A stretch of DNA of 64,000 bases. Source: Kitasatospora sp. NA04385. Lineage in GTDB: Bacteria > Actinomycetota > Actinomycetes > Streptomycetales > Streptomycetaceae. Positions 15,723 through 25,687 of the stretch are shown here, in pieces. A program made the position numbers and the translations under genes. How positions within the stretch are numbered: position 1 is the first letter of the stretch; the number at the start of each line of letters is the position of its first letter. The DNA is taken from the NCBI RefSeq assembly GCF_013364235.1, contig NZ_CP054919.1:2150810-2214809 (forward strand), in the 5' to 3' direction. The notes under the pieces were generated by a model that was not told the origin of the DNA, made no database searches, and saw only the letters and a program-made list of their open reading frames with translations.

Positions 15723-17012
15723 TCACCGGCTCGCGCTCGCCGACGCGCTCGGGCCCGTGCCCGGGCCCGGCGTCGCGTTCACCGTCCCCTCCGGGGCCGC
15801 CGTGCTGACCGGCTTGCCCAGCGCGCTGTGCTTCACGTACTCGTCGAAGCCGATGTTCCAGTCACCGAAGCCGTTGCCGAACGGCTCCATGTCGTGGCCC
15901 TTGCTGTTGACCACCTGCACGATGTCGCCGACCCGGGTGTTGTCGAAGAACCACTTCGCCTCGTCGGTGCTCATCCCGGTGCAGCCGTGGCTGACGTTCT
16001 CCTTGCCCTGCGCCCACGTCGACCAGGGCGCGGCGTGGACGTACTCGCCGCTCCAGGTGACCCGGGTGGCCCACTTCACGTCCAGGTCGTAGGCCTCGCT
16101 GCTGCCGGCCGCGATGCCGATCGTCTCGCTGCTCATCCGGACGTCGGACTCCTGGCCGAGCACCACCTTGACGCCGTTGCGGGTGTCGAAGCCGGGCTTG
16201 CCGGTGGTGACCGGGATGGTCTTCACCACCTCGCCGTTGCGCTTGTACGTCAGCTGGTCGGTGCCCGCGTCGACCAGCGCCTCGACCCGGTCGCCGGTGC
16301 GCAGCGCGAGGGTCTGCTCCCCGCCCCCGTAGACGCCGTCGGATATCCGGATGCCCGGCAGGTCGTAGGCGAGCTTGACGGTGGTGTTGGCGGGCCAGTA
16401 CTCCTGCGGCCGGAAGTGCAGGTTCTCGTCGTCGACCCAGTACCAGGCGCCGGTGACGGCGGGCTGCGAGGTGACGGTGAGGCCGCGTTCGATCTGCTGC
16501 CGGGCGGCCGGGTCGGTGACCGCCTCGGAGAGCTTGACGGTGAGCGGCTGGCCGACGCCGTAGACGCCGCTGCCCGAGCTGTCGGGGCCGAGTTCGGCGG
16601 TGACGACGTGCTGCGCGTCGGCGGTGGTGAAGGTGGAGTCGGCCTCGCCGTGGCCGCCCGTGCCGTCCTCGGCCGCGACCTTGACGGTGTACGCGGCGCC
16701 GGCCCGGAGCGGATCGGTGGTCTGCCAGTGCTGCTGGTCGGCGGCGAGCTCACCGGCCACCGGCTTCCCGTCGGGACCGGTGACGGTGACGGTGCCGAGC
16801 TTCGCGCTGCCGTCCGTGGTGACGCTGAACGCCTTCGCCGGGTCGGCCTCCTCCCCGGCGGCCGAGGTGTGGATCAGCGGGGCGACGTCGATCTGGTGGG
16901 GCGAGTCCTTCTCCGCGGACCCGCCGCCGGAGGAACAGGCCGCGGCCGGTGCCAGGACGAGCATGGCGGCCAGTGCGGTGCGGCTACTGCTGGCTATCCG
17001 AGAGCCCTTCAA
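15723..17012 (-). CDS. L,D-transpeptidase lipoprotein (YkuD domain with Ig-like domains)
   Basis: 429 aa. Lipoprotein signal ending in the lipobox 'APAAAC'; two Ig-like beta domains (about residues 50-250) as in mycobacterial LdtMt2; then the YkuD catalytic domain with the signature 'SHGCTGMS' (His342, Cys344) and a Ser/Pro-rich tail. It should make 3-3 cross-links in peptidoglycan outside the membrane. The TTG at 17012 was preferred because GGGAGG sits 5 nt before it and the lipobox is then about 26 residues in; a frame opening at 17063 adds a non-signal stretch. Together with three NlpC/P60 proteins this makes a wall-remodelling theme in the left third of the window. Confidence 0.9.
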   Translation of the reverse strand: MKGSRIASSSRTALAAMLVLAPAAACSSGGGSAEKDSPHQIDVAPLIHTSAAGEEADPAKAFSVTTDGSAKLGTVTVTGPDGKPVAGELAADQQHWQTTDPLRAGAAYTVKVAAEDGTGGHGEADSTFTTADAQHVVTAELGPDSSGSGVYGVGQPLTVKLSEAVTDPAARQQIERGLTVTSQPAVTGAWYWVDDENLHFRPQEYWPANTTVKLAYDLPGIRISDGVYGGGEQTLALRTGDRVEALVDAGTDQLTYKRNGEVVKTIPVTTGKPGFDTRNGVKVVLGQESDVRMSSETIGIAAGSSEAYDLDVKWATRVTWSGEYVHAAPWSTWAQGKENVSHGCTGMSTDEAKWFFDNTRVGDIVQVVNSKGHDMEPFGNGFGDWNIGFDEYVKHSALGKPVSTAAPEGTVNATPGPGTGPSASASASR

Positions 17013-17126
17013 CGGAACCTCCCAGGGGGTACGAACCTGCCTCAGAGCGTAGGAAGGCGTCACCCGGTCGGCACTCCGGGTAACCCGGGCGGGGGACGGC
17101 CGCCCGGTGGTCCCCGGGAACGACGG

Positions 17127-17160
17127 GGGCCGGGCACCCCCCGAGGGGAGTACCCGGCCC
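17127..17160 (-). terminator. terminator of the ctaC-ctaD-ctaF operon
   Basis: Inverted repeat GGGCCGGG..CCCC / GGGG..CCCGGCCC with a small internal bulge and a 4-nt loop, 26 bases beyond the ctaF stop. Confidence 0.65.
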
Positions 17161-17186
17161 GCCGTGCGGCCGACGCGATCCGGAAC

Positions 17187-17603
17187 CTACTGGTTCTGGT
17201 TCTCGCCGCGGTAGAACTCGAAGACCCAGCCGAACAGGCCGATCAGGATGATCGGGATCGACCAGTACAGCAGCCACCAGCCGAAGATGACGCCCAGGAA
17301 GGCCAGCGCGCCACCGATCGCCAGGGAGAGCGGCTGCCAGCTGTGCGGGGCGAAGAAGCCCACCTCGCCGGCGTCGTCCGAGACCTGGGCCTCGGGGTTG
17401 TCGCCCGCGCCGGTGTCCACCCGCTTGGCGGTGAACGCCAGGTAGAAGCCGATGAAGGCGCACAGGCCGAAGGCCAGGAACAGCGCGGTGGTGCCGGCGG
17501 CCTCCAGGCCGTGGTCCGACTTACCGGTCCAGATCATGTAGGTGATCGCGATCGCCAGCACGAACACGGCCAGACCGGCGAAGATCTTTCCCTGTTCCTT
17601 CAT
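17187..17603 (-). CDS. ctaF: actinobacterial cytochrome c oxidase subunit IV
   Basis: 138-aa small membrane subunit specific to actinobacterial aa3 oxidases. Four hydrophobic helices (around residues 7-26, 36-58, 92-108, 110-128) with a short soluble loop between the second and third. The ATG overlaps the ctaD stop (ATGA), so it is translated in coupling with subunit I. Length and position downstream of ctaD match the family. Confidence 0.92.
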   Translation of the reverse strand: MKEQGKIFAGLAVFVLAIAITYMIWTGKSDHGLEAAGTTALFLAFGLCAFIGFYLAFTAKRVDTGAGDNPEAQVSDDAGEVGFFAPHSWQPLSLAIGGALAFLGVIFGWWLLYWSIPIILIGLFGWVFEFYRGENQNQ

Positions 17604-19378
17604 CGGGCGTCACCCTCATTCTTGCCCTTGCCCAGCGACGGACGGTCGTACTGCGCGGGGGTCACACCCTCGAAGTGCTTGGCCGGCTCACCGTGGTTCT
17701 CCAGGTAGTCCAGCGCGGCGATCTCCGGGTGGTGCAGGTCGAACGCCGGGGATTCGGAGCGGATCCGCGGCAGGGTGGTGAAGTTGTGCCGCGGCGGCGG
17801 GCAGGAGGTCGCCCACTCCAGCGAGCGGCCGTAGCCCCACGGGTCGTCGACCTCGACCTTCTCGCCGTACTTGGCCGTCTTCCAGACGTTGTAGAGGAAC
17901 GGCAGGATCGACAGGCCGAGCAGGAACGAGCCGATGGTCGAGACGGTGTTCAGCGTGGTGAAGCCGTCCGAGGCCAGGTAGTCGGCGTACCGGCGCGGCA
18001 TGCCCTCGGCGCCCAGCCAGTGCTGCACCAGGAAGGTCGCGTGGAAGCCGATGAACAGCGTCCAGAAGGTGATCTTGCCCAGGCGCTCGTCCAGCATCTT
18101 GCCGGTCATCTTCGGCCACCAGAAGTGGAAGCCGGCGAACATCGCGAAGACGACGGTGCCGAACACCACGTAGTGGAAGTGCGCGACCACGAAGTACGAG
18201 TCGGAGACGTGGAAGTCGATCGGCGGGGAGGCGAGCAGGACGCCCGTCAGACCGCCGAACAGGAAGGTGACCAGGAAGCCGACCGTCCAGAGCATCGGGG
18301 TCTCGAAGCTCAGCGAGCCCTTCCACATGGTGCCGACCCAGTTGAAGAACTTCACACCGGTCGGGACCGCGATCAGGAAGGTCATGAACGAGAAGAACGG
18401 CAGCAGGACCTGTCCGGTCACGTACATGTGGTGCGCCCACACCGTCACCGAGAGGCCGGCGATGGCGATGGTCGCGGCGATCAGGCCGGAGTAGCCGAAC
18501 ATCGGCTTGCGGCTGAACACCGGGATGATCTCGGACACGATGCCGAAGAACGGCAGCGCGATGATGTACACCTCGGGGTGGCCGAAGAACCAGAACAGGT
18601 GCTGCCAGAGCAGCGCTCCGCCGTTCGTCGGGTCGAAGACGTGCGCCCCGAACTTCCGGTCCGCCTCCAGGGCGAACAGCGCGGCCGCGAGGACCGGGAA
18701 GGCCAGCAGGACCAGCACGGCGGTCAGCAGGACGTTCCAGACGAAGATCGACATCCGGAACATCGTCATGCCGGGCGCGCGCATGCAGATGATCGTGGTG
18801 ATGAAGTTGACCGCGCCGAGGATGGTGCCGAAGCCGGAGAAGGCCAGACCCATGATCCACATGTCGGCGCCGATGCCCGGCGAGCGGACCGCGTCCGACA
18901 GCGGCGAGTAGGCGAACCAGCCGAAGTCGGCCGCGCCCTGCGGGGTCAGGAAGCCCGCCACCGCGATGATCGAGCCGAACAGGTACAGCCAGTAGGCGAA
19001 CATGTTCAGGCGCGGGAAGGCGACGTCGGGGGCGCCGATCTGGAGCGGCATGATCCAGTTGGCGAAACCGGCGAACAGCGGCGTGGCGAACATCAGCAGC
19101 ATGATCGTGCCGTGCATGGTGAACGCCTGGTTGAACTGCTCGTTCGACAGGATCTGGGTACCCGGGCGGGCCAGCTCGGCACGCATGACCAGGGCGAGCA
19201 CGCCACCGATCAGGAAGAAGGCGAACGAGGTCGCCAGGTACATCGTGCCGATCGTCTTGTGGTCAGTGGTGGTGAGCCACTTGATGATCGCGTTGCCCGG
19301 CTTGCGCACCCGCGGAGTCCCCGAGGTGACGGCCCCGGCTCCCCCACCGGCCGCGGCGGGCTCGTTGAGGATGGTCAC
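17600..19378 (-). CDS. ctaD: cytochrome c oxidase (aa3) subunit I
   Basis: 592-aa catalytic subunit with heme a, heme a3 and CuB, twelve membrane helices. Signatures: '[15 protein letters not shown]' (His-Tyr cross-link and CuB ligand), 'WAHHMYVTG' (CuB histidines), and '[15 protein letters not shown]' (heme ligands). It reduces oxygen to water and pumps protons. The GTG start at 19378 overlaps the ctaC stop (GTGA), and its stop overlaps ctaF, so ctaC-ctaD-ctaF form one tightly coupled operon. Confidence 0.98.
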   Translation of the reverse strand: MTILNEPAAAGGGAGAVTSGTPRVRKPGNAIIKWLTTTDHKTIGTMYLATSFAFFLIGGVLALVMRAELARPGTQILSNEQFNQAFTMHGTIMLLMFATPLFAGFANWIMPLQIGAPDVAFPRLNMFAYWLYLFGSIIAVAGFLTPQGAADFGWFAYSPLSDAVRSPGIGADMWIMGLAFSGFGTILGAVNFITTIICMRAPGMTMFRMSIFVWNVLLTAVLVLLAFPVLAAALFALEADRKFGAHVFDPTNGGALLWQHLFWFFGHPEVYIIALPFFGIVSEIIPVFSRKPMFGYSGLIAATIAIAGLSVTVWAHHMYVTGQVLLPFFSFMTFLIAVPTGVKFFNWVGTMWKGSLSFETPMLWTVGFLVTFLFGGLTGVLLASPPIDFHVSDSYFVVAHFHYVVFGTVVFAMFAGFHFWWPKMTGKMLDERLGKITFWTLFIGFHATFLVQHWLGAEGMPRRYADYLASDGFTTLNTVSTIGSFLLGLSILPFLYNVWKTAKYGEKVEVDDPWGYGRSLEWATSCPPPRHNFTTLPRIRSESPAFDLHHPEIAALDYLENHGEPAKHFEGVTPAQYDRPSLGKGKNEGDAR

Positions 19379-20235
19379 TTCTCTTCACTACTTCCCGTGG
19401 TGGGGAGGATGCCTGCGGGAACCGCACCGGCCTGGCCCTTGTCGCGGAGGTCCTTGAGGTGCTGCTCGTAGTCGGCGGCCGACACGACCTTCACGTTGAA
19501 CAGCATCCGCGAGTGGTCGGTGCCGCAGAGCTCGGCGCACTTGCCGCGGTAGGTGCCGAGCGCGGTCGGGGTGACCTGGAACTCGTTGACCACACCGGGC
19601 ACGACGTCCATCTTCATCATGAAGTTGACGGGCCAGAAGTCGTGGATGACGTCGTTGGAGGTCAGCCGGAACTTCACGGTCTCGTTGATCGGCAGGTAGA
19701 GCGTCGGAGGCTCCTTGGTGCTGCCGACCTCGTACGCGGCGGTGGTGCTCGCCGGGTCCGGGATCTCGGAGTTCTCGTAGTTGAACGCCCAACTCCACTG
19801 GAAGCCCACCACGTTGATGGTGTGCTGGGGCTTCGCGTCGACCTTCGTCAGGGTGGCCTCGTCGCGGGCGACGAAGTAGAAGAGCACCGAGACGATGACG
19901 AGGGGGACCGCGGTGTACAGCGCCTCGATGGGCACGTTGTACCGGGTCTGAGCGGGGATCTCCACCTTGGTGCGGCTGCGCCGGTGGAAGAACACGCTCC
20001 AGAGGATCAGACCCCACATCAGTGCGCCAACAACCAGAGCCGCGATCCACGAGCCCTGCCACATGTGAAGGACCAGCGGGCCTTCCTTGGTGACGGGACT
20101 GGGGAGGCCAAGCCTGGGCAGGTCGTTGGCCGAGCAGCCGGTGGCGGTCGCGATGACGAGGCCCAGTGCCAGCGCCTGAGGCAGCTTCCGCCGCATCGTG
20201 CGCCGCGGCGAGCGGTCGGAGCCGTTGGGACTCAC
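19375..20235 (-). CDS. ctaC: cytochrome c oxidase (aa3) subunit II
   Basis: 286 aa. Basic N-terminus then a lipobox-like 'ATATGC', suggesting lipid modification after cleavage; two membrane helices; and an extracytoplasmic cupredoxin domain with the CuA site '[14 protein letters not shown]' (two Cys, His, Met) and an upstream His in 'VIHDFWP'. It receives electrons from QcrC. The start is a GTG at 20235 with GAAGG upstream. First gene of ctaC-ctaD-ctaF; its promoter lies in the 362-bp region shared with the desulfurase fusion gene. Confidence 0.96.
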   Translation of the reverse strand: MSPNGSDRSPRRTMRRKLPQALALGLVIATATGCSANDLPRLGLPSPVTKEGPLVLHMWQGSWIAALVVGALMWGLILWSVFFHRRSRTKVEIPAQTRYNVPIEALYTAVPLVIVSVLFYFVARDEATLTKVDAKPQHTINVVGFQWSWAFNYENSEIPDPASTTAAYEVGSTKEPPTLYLPINETVKFRLTSNDVIHDFWPVNFMMKMDVVPGVVNEFQVTPTALGTYRGKCAELCGTDHSRMLFNVKVVSAADYEQHLKDLRDKGQAGAVPAGILPTTGSSEEK

Positions 20236-20597
20236 GTAGCGCCTTCCCGAAGTCTCGCCCGCGAACGCACCACCGGGAGGAGACTGTTGTCGGGTCTCCT
20301 CGGCGGTCCGGCCACGGGCACGGTTTGAATGCTTATGCGGGCCAAACGCTACTCCATCCTTATGCGGCGCTCACGGGCAGCCCCCGGTAACGCGCCGCCC
20401 GGCTACCCGATCAGCCCCCGAGGGGTGAACCGCCTCCGGAGGGCGGACGGAGTCGCAGGTCATGGCGGACATCCGAGCCTCCCACGGCCGAACGGGCGAC
20501 CGTACTGCGACACGCGGGTGACGGGCCGTCGGCTCCCCCGCCGGGCGGGAGGAATCACCCCGTAAGGGGCGCCGCCCGCGTCGTCTACGGTGACCGG
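20236..20597. other. divergent promoter region ctaC / desulfurase-TusA fusion
   Basis: 362 bases without a convincing gene. A 9-bp direct repeat, CTTATGCGG at 20332-20340 and 20359-20367, 27 bp apart, lies on the ctaC side in the AT-richest part and could be an operator or promoter element. The right end holds a TACGGT box 6 nt before the fusion gene. Confidence 0.45.
20586..20591 (+). promoter_or_regulatory. -10 box for a leaderless desulfurase transcript
   Basis: TACGGT 6 nt before the GTG start of the desulfurase-TusA fusion, which has no Shine-Dalgarno sequence. Confidence 0.5.
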
Positions 20598-21995
20598 GTG
20601 CCCTACTTCGACGCCGCCTCCACCGCCCCGCTGCACCCCGTCGCCCGGCAGGCCCTGCTCGCCGCCCTCGACGAGGGCTGGGCCGACCCCGCCCGGCTGC
20701 ACCGCTCCGCCCGGCAGGCCCGGATGCTGCTGGACGCCGCCCGGGAGACCGTCGCCGAGGTGCTCGGCGCCCGGGCCGACGAGGTCTCCTTCACCTCCTC
20801 CGGCACCCAGGCCCTCCAGTTGGGCCTGCTCGGCGCCCTGCGCGGCCACCGCCGCCGCGGCGCCCACCTGGTGCACTCCGCGGTCGAGCACTCCGCCGTG
20901 CTGCACACCGCCGAGCGCTGGGAGGCCGACGGCGGCGCCGTCACCGCCGTCCCGGTCGACCGCCACGGCCGGGTGTCCGCCGGGGAGTTCGCCGCCGCGC
21001 TGCGGCCCGACACCGCGCTCGCCGTGCTGCAGTCCGCCAACCACGAGGTCGGCACCCTGCAGCCGGTCACCGAGACCGCCGCGCTGCTCGGCGACGTCCC
21101 GCTGCTGGTGGACGCCGCGCAGAGCGCCGGCCGGCTGCCCGTCCCGGCCGGCTGGTCGCTGCTGGCCGCCAGCGCCCACAAGTGGGGCGGCCCGGCCGGG
21201 GTCGGGGTGCTCGCCGTCCGCAAGGGCGTCCGGTACTCCTCGCCGCTGCCCGCCGACGACCGCGAGGGCGGGCGGGTGCCCGGCTTCCCCAACGTCCCGG
21301 CGATCGTCGCCGCCGCGGCCTCGCTGCGCGCCGTCCGGGCCGGGGCCGAGGCCGAGAACGCCCGCCTGCGCGCACTCGTCGACCTGATCCGCCACCGCGT
21401 CCCGGAGCTGGTCCCCGCCGTCGAGGTGGTCGGCGACCCGGAGCGGCGGCTGCCGCACCTGGTGACCTTCTCCTGCCTGTACGTGGACGGCGAGGTGCTG
21501 CTGACCGAGCTCGACCGGGCCGGCTTCGCGGTCAGCTCCGGCTCCTCCTGCACCTCCAGCACGCTGACCCCCAGCCACGTGCTGGCCGCGATGGGCGTCC
21601 TCACCGAGGGCAACCTGCGCGTCTCGCTGCCCGCCGGCACCACCCGCGCCGAGGTGGACGCCTTCCTCGACGTCCTCCCCCGGGTGGTCGCCGACGTCCG
21701 CGCCCCGCTCGGGCTCGACCTCCCCGCGCCCGGCTCCGCGACCGGCCCGGCCGGGGCGCTGGTCCTCGACACCCTCGGCCGGCGCTGCCCGATCCCGGTC
21801 ATCGAACTCGCCAAGCACATCGGCGAGGTCGACCCCGGCGGCCTCGTCGCCGTCCTCTCCGACGACGAGGCGGCCCGCCACGACATCCCCGCCTGGTGCG
21901 GGATGTGCGGCCACACCTACGCGGGCGAGGCCTCCGCCACGGAGTACGGGGGCACCCGCGGCACGGCGTACCTGGTGATCCGGGGGCTCGATTAG
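20598..21995 (+). CDS. cysteine desulfurase fused to a TusA sulfur-carrier domain
   Basis: 465-aa fusion. Residues 1-370 form a NifS/IscS-like desulfurase: cofactor Lys195 in 'SAHKWGG', 'VLQSANHEVG', 'LLVDAAQS', and the catalytic loop Cys318 in 'SSGSSCTSS'. Residues 385-465 are a TusA/SirA-type carrier with the sulfur-accepting Cys397 in 'RRCPIPVIEL' and a later 'WCGMCGH'. The enzyme would take sulfur from cysteine and pass it as persulfide straight to its own TusA domain. Likely users are tRNA thiolation, molybdopterin or Fe-S assembly; ErpA, NadA and LipA are encoded in the same window. GTG 20598 fits the family start and a leaderless promoter. Confidence 0.92.
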   Translation: MPYFDAASTAPLHPVARQALLAALDEGWADPARLHRSARQARMLLDAARETVAEVLGARADEVSFTSSGTQALQLGLLGALRGHRRRGAHLVHSAVEHSAVLHTAERWEADGGAVTAVPVDRHGRVSAGEFAAALRPDTALAVLQSANHEVGTLQPVTETAALLGDVPLLVDAAQSAGRLPVPAGWSLLAASAHKWGGPAGVGVLAVRKGVRYSSPLPADDREGGRVPGFPNVPAIVAAAASLRAVRAGAEAENARLRALVDLIRHRVPELVPAVEVVGDPERRLPHLVTFSCLYVDGEVLLTELDRAGFAVSSGSSCTSSTLTPSHVLAAMGVLTEGNLRVSLPAGTTRAEVDAFLDVLPRVVADVRAPLGLDLPAPGSATGPAGALVLDTLGRRCPIPVIELAKHIGEVDPGGLVAVLSDDEAARHDIPAWCGMCGHTYAGEASATEYGGTRGTAYLVIRGLD

Positions 21996-22010
21996 AACGG
22001 CGGGAGCGCA

Positions 22011-22046
22011 CCGCCGGGGGCTCGACGTTCCCCGAGCCCCCGGTGG
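22011..22046. terminator. terminator between the fusion gene and adoK
   Basis: Stem CCGGGGGCTCG / CGAGCCCCCGG with three more outer pairs (one G-T) and an 8-nt loop, lying between two converging stops 66 bases apart. Confidence 0.75.
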
Positions 22047-22061
22047 CGCATGCCCGTTCGC

Positions 22062-23117
<1,056 letters not shown>

Positions 23118-23244
23118 CTACCGATCGGTAAGGCTGTCTTCCGGACGCGCGGCGGCCTAGGGTCGCCAGTACGGGGGCCGGACGCGGCCCCCGTCCAGTC
23201 CGCGGCGCCGTGGCCGCGGCACGGCGATCGGAGCTGGTTAGCAC

Positions 23245-23463
23245 ATGGTGATCGATCACTCCTCCGGGCGGGCCGCGGGTCGCCGCCGTGCGGACGCCGA
23301 ACCCGAGACGCTGGCCGAGCTGCTGGATTCCTCGCGCCGATTGGGCCGGTTCTGGCCGGTCTCCGGGCCGCTCCCGACGGTCTCCGCCCCGAACGCGGCG
23401 GTCGTTCGGGTGCCGGTGGCGGCGCGCCGGGTGGTGGCGGGCATGCCGGAGTACGGCGGGTAG
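23245..23463 (+). CDS. possible 72-aa small protein of unknown function
   Basis: Open frame starting at ATG 23245, with GGAG 11 nt upstream and mostly G/C third positions, encoding an Arg/Ala-rich protein with no recognised domain, signal or membrane segment. It lies between adoK (divergent) and the lipoprotein gene (same strand, 85 bases further). A real small gene or the leader of the lipoprotein transcript are both possible. Confidence 0.35.
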   Translation: MVIDHSSGRAAGRRRADAEPETLAELLDSSRRLGRFWPVSGPLPTVSAPNAAVVRVPVAARRVVAGMPEYGG

Positions 23464-23548
23464 CGGCGGAACCGGTTTCCTCCGGGGCACGTCAAATCGG
23501 CGCGATGTCGCTCACGGCGCCGCACGACCCTCGGGAGGAACACAGATC

Positions 23549-24166
23549 ATGGACGACAGCACCGCAGCCGTCTCCGCCCAGGCCCCCCGCGCCCGCCGGG
23601 CGGCCGCCGCACTGGCCGGCGCGGCCCTCGCGGTCGGCCTGCTCACCGCGTGCGGCAGCTCGGGCCCGACCACCGCGGCCACCGGCTCGCCGAGCGCGAC
23701 CACCAGCCCGGTGCCGGGCAGCCCCGCCGCCTCGCCGTCCGCCACCCCCTCCGCGTCGCCCTCGCAGCCGGCCGCGTCGAGCCCGGCCCCGGACGCGAGC
23801 CCGCAGCCCTCGGCGGCGCAGCCGACCACGCCCGGGATAGCCGTGGGCGAGCGCCCGCCGACCGCGGTGAAGATCCCGGCGTCCGGCTACCGGCAGGACG
23901 GGCCGACCACGCTGACGGTGTTCTTCACCGCCGGGGTCTGCGACAAGTACGGGGTCCGGGTCGAGGAGGACACCCCGCCGGTGGTGAAGCTGCGGGTGGT
24001 GATCACGCAGACCGCGGAGCCGGGCAAGGCGTGTCCGCAGCTGATGAAGGAGCAGCAGGCGAGCGTCACGCTGTCGAAGCCGATGACCGGCGGCGGCGTG
24101 GTGGACACCGCGACGGGCGAGCAGCTGCCGGTGCAGAGCGGGGTCGCGGGCGGCGACCCGCGCTGA
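23549..24166 (+). CDS. secreted lipoprotein of unknown function
   Basis: 205 aa. Signal peptide with twin Arg, hydrophobic Ala/Leu core and lipobox 'LLTAC' at about residue 34; a Ser/Pro/Ala-rich spacer of about 55 residues that would pass through the wall; and a compact globular domain of about 110 residues with two cysteines ('VCDKYG', 'KACPQL') likely disulfide-bonded. I do not recognise the globular domain. ATG 23549 has GGGAGGAA 8 nt upstream. A strong terminator follows. Confidence 0.82.
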   Translation: MDDSTAAVSAQAPRARRAAAALAGAALAVGLLTACGSSGPTTAATGSPSATTSPVPGSPAASPSATPSASPSQPAASSPAPDASPQPSAAQPTTPGIAVGERPPTAVKIPASGYRQDGPTTLTVFFTAGVCDKYGVRVEEDTPPVVKLRVVITQTAEPGKACPQLMKEQQASVTLSKPMTGGGVVDTATGEQLPVQSGVAGGDPR

Positions 24167-24170
24167 CGAA

Positions 24171-24216
24171 CGCCGCGAGGGCGGCTCCCCCGGCCCGGGG
24201 GAGCCGCCCTCGGCGG
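24171..24216. terminator. bidirectional terminator between the lipoprotein gene and erpA
   Basis: Long inverted repeat CCGCGAGGGCGGCTCCCCCGG / CCGGGGGAGCCGCCCTCGGCGG (one mismatch) between converging genes. Confidence 0.8.
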
Positions 24217-24230
24217 CCGGTGTTCAGGGC

Positions 24231-24584
24231 TTAGCTGAACGAGTCGCCGCAGGCGCAGGAGCCGGTGGCGTTCGGGTTGTCGATGGTGAAGCCCTGCTTC
24301 TCGATGGTGTCCACGAAGTCGACGGTGGCACCGCCCAGGTAGGGGGCGCTCATCCGGTCGGTGACGACCTTGACGCCGTTGAAGTCCTTGACGACGTCGC
24401 CGTCGAGCGAACGCTCGTCGAAGAACAGCTGGTAGCGCAGGCCCGAGCAGCCGCCGGGCTGCACGGCGACGCGCAGCGCGAGGTCGTCGCGGCCTTCCTG
24501 CTCCAGCAGGCCCTTGACCTTGCCCGCGGCGGCGTCGGTGAGGAGGATGCCACTCTCGACGGTGGTCTCGTCCTGGACGGTCAT
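24231..24584 (-). CDS. erpA: ErpA/HesB-type iron-sulfur cluster carrier
   Basis: 117-aa A-type carrier that receives [Fe-S] clusters and inserts them into target proteins. The three ligand cysteines are present: one in 'GGCSGLRY' and two in the C-terminal 'CACGDSF'. ATG 24584 has GGGAG 6 nt upstream; a longer reading adds a non-conserved stretch. Candidate clients nearby are NadA, LipA and QcrA. Its divergent leader region contains a perfect 9-bp hairpin. The name erpA is by family; IscA-type naming would be equally fair. Confidence 0.92.
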   Translation of the reverse strand: MTVQDETTVESGILLTDAAAGKVKGLLEQEGRDDLALRVAVQPGGCSGLRYQLFFDERSLDGDVVKDFNGVKVVTDRMSAPYLGGATVDFVDTIEKQGFTIDNPNATGSCACGDSFS

Positions 24585-24633
24585 GCTTACTCCCGGTCTG
24601 TGACGACTGTGATCCGCCAGTGCCAACCAGCGG

Positions 24634-24657
24634 CCTCCCGGATTCATTTCCGGGAGG
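24634..24657. repeat. perfect 9-bp inverted repeat in the erpA/GNAT divergent region
   Basis: CCTCCCGGA - 6 nt - TCCGGGAGG. It lies 50 bases upstream of the erpA start and 130 upstream of the GNAT gene, away from any gene end, so a 5'-leader structure or operator is more likely than a terminator. Confidence 0.5.
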
Positions 24658-24789
24658 TGGTGCGTTCGGGGGACGTTTTCGTCGCCCACTCCCCCACGTA
24701 CCCCATGCTCGCACACCGGGCCGGACGGGTCACCGCCCACTTCCGCAAAGCGCTACCGTCCGCGCAGCGGGCGCAGCAGGATGTGACAG

Positions 24790-25671
24790 GTGATCATTCG
24801 TCAGCTCAAGGACACCGCGCAGGACGCCGAGGCCGTGGACCGGATCGCCCGGGCGGCCTTCCGTGACCTGGACAACCGGCCGCCCGACGATCCGGACACA
24901 CCGGCGGACGGGCGCCGCCGGGTCCGCGGCCCGGCCCGCACCCGGCACCTGGCGGTCACCGACCCGGAGGGGTGCTGGATCGCCGAGCAGGACGGCGAGG
25001 CGGTCGGGGCGGCGCTGTCGCTGCGCCGGGAGGGGGTGTGGGTGCTGGTGCTGTTCGTGGTGCTCCCCGCCGCGCAGGGGCGGGGGGTGGGCCGGCTGCT
25101 GCTGGAGCGGGCCACCGCGTACGGGCGGGGCTGCCTGCGCGGCATGCTGTGCGCCTCGCCGTCCCCGGCGGCGGCCCGGCGCTACCGGCGGGCCGGGTTC
25201 ACCCTGCACCCGACGATGCGGCTGACCGGGCAGGTGGACCGGGAGCGGCTGCTGGACCCGGGCGACATCCCGGTGCACGCGGGCAACCCGACGCACCTGC
25301 ACCTGCTGGACTCGGTCGACCGCCGGGTGCGCGGCGCGGCGCACGGCCCGGACCACCCGTTCATGCTGGCGCACTTCGAGGAGCTGCTGGTCGCGGACAC
25401 CCTGGCCGGGACGGGCTACTGCTACCGGGACGGCGGCGACGTGCAGTTGGTCGCGGCGACCTCCAAGCGGATCGCCGTCCGGCTGCTGCGCGAGGCGCTG
25501 GCCCGCGTCCCGGCGGGGACGGAGGCGAACGTCTCCTTCCTGACCGCCGAGCAGGAGTGGGCCGTCGACGTGGGCCTGGACCTGGGCCTGTCGCTGTCCA
25601 CCCGCGGCTACCTCGGCCTGCGCGGGATGCGCCCGCCGATGCCGTACGTCCCCAACGGGGGCTACCTGTAG
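24790..25671 (+). CDS. GNAT-family N-acetyltransferase, probably two tandem domains
   Basis: 293 aa. The N-terminal half shows the acetyl-CoA-binding pattern 'VVLPAAQGRGVGRLLL' and 'ARRYRRAGF'; the C-terminal half is a second, more degenerate GNAT-like unit without a clear QxxGxG loop. Such double GNAT proteins are common in Streptomyces; substrate unknown. GTG 24790 is the only good early start, with a weak purine-rich AGGAT upstream. It converges on the decarboxylase gene 16 bases away. Confidence 0.78.
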   Translation: MIIRQLKDTAQDAEAVDRIARAAFRDLDNRPPDDPDTPADGRRRVRGPARTRHLAVTDPEGCWIAEQDGEAVGAALSLRREGVWVLVLFVVLPAAQGRGVGRLLLERATAYGRGCLRGMLCASPSPAAARRYRRAGFTLHPTMRLTGQVDRERLLDPGDIPVHAGNPTHLHLLDSVDRRVRGAAHGPDHPFMLAHFEELLVADTLAGTGYCYRDGGDVQLVAATSKRIAVRLLREALARVPAGTEANVSFLTAEQEWAVDVGLDLGLSLSTRGYLGLRGMRPPMPYVPNGGYL

Positions 25672-25687
25672 GCGCCCGCGGGCCCGC

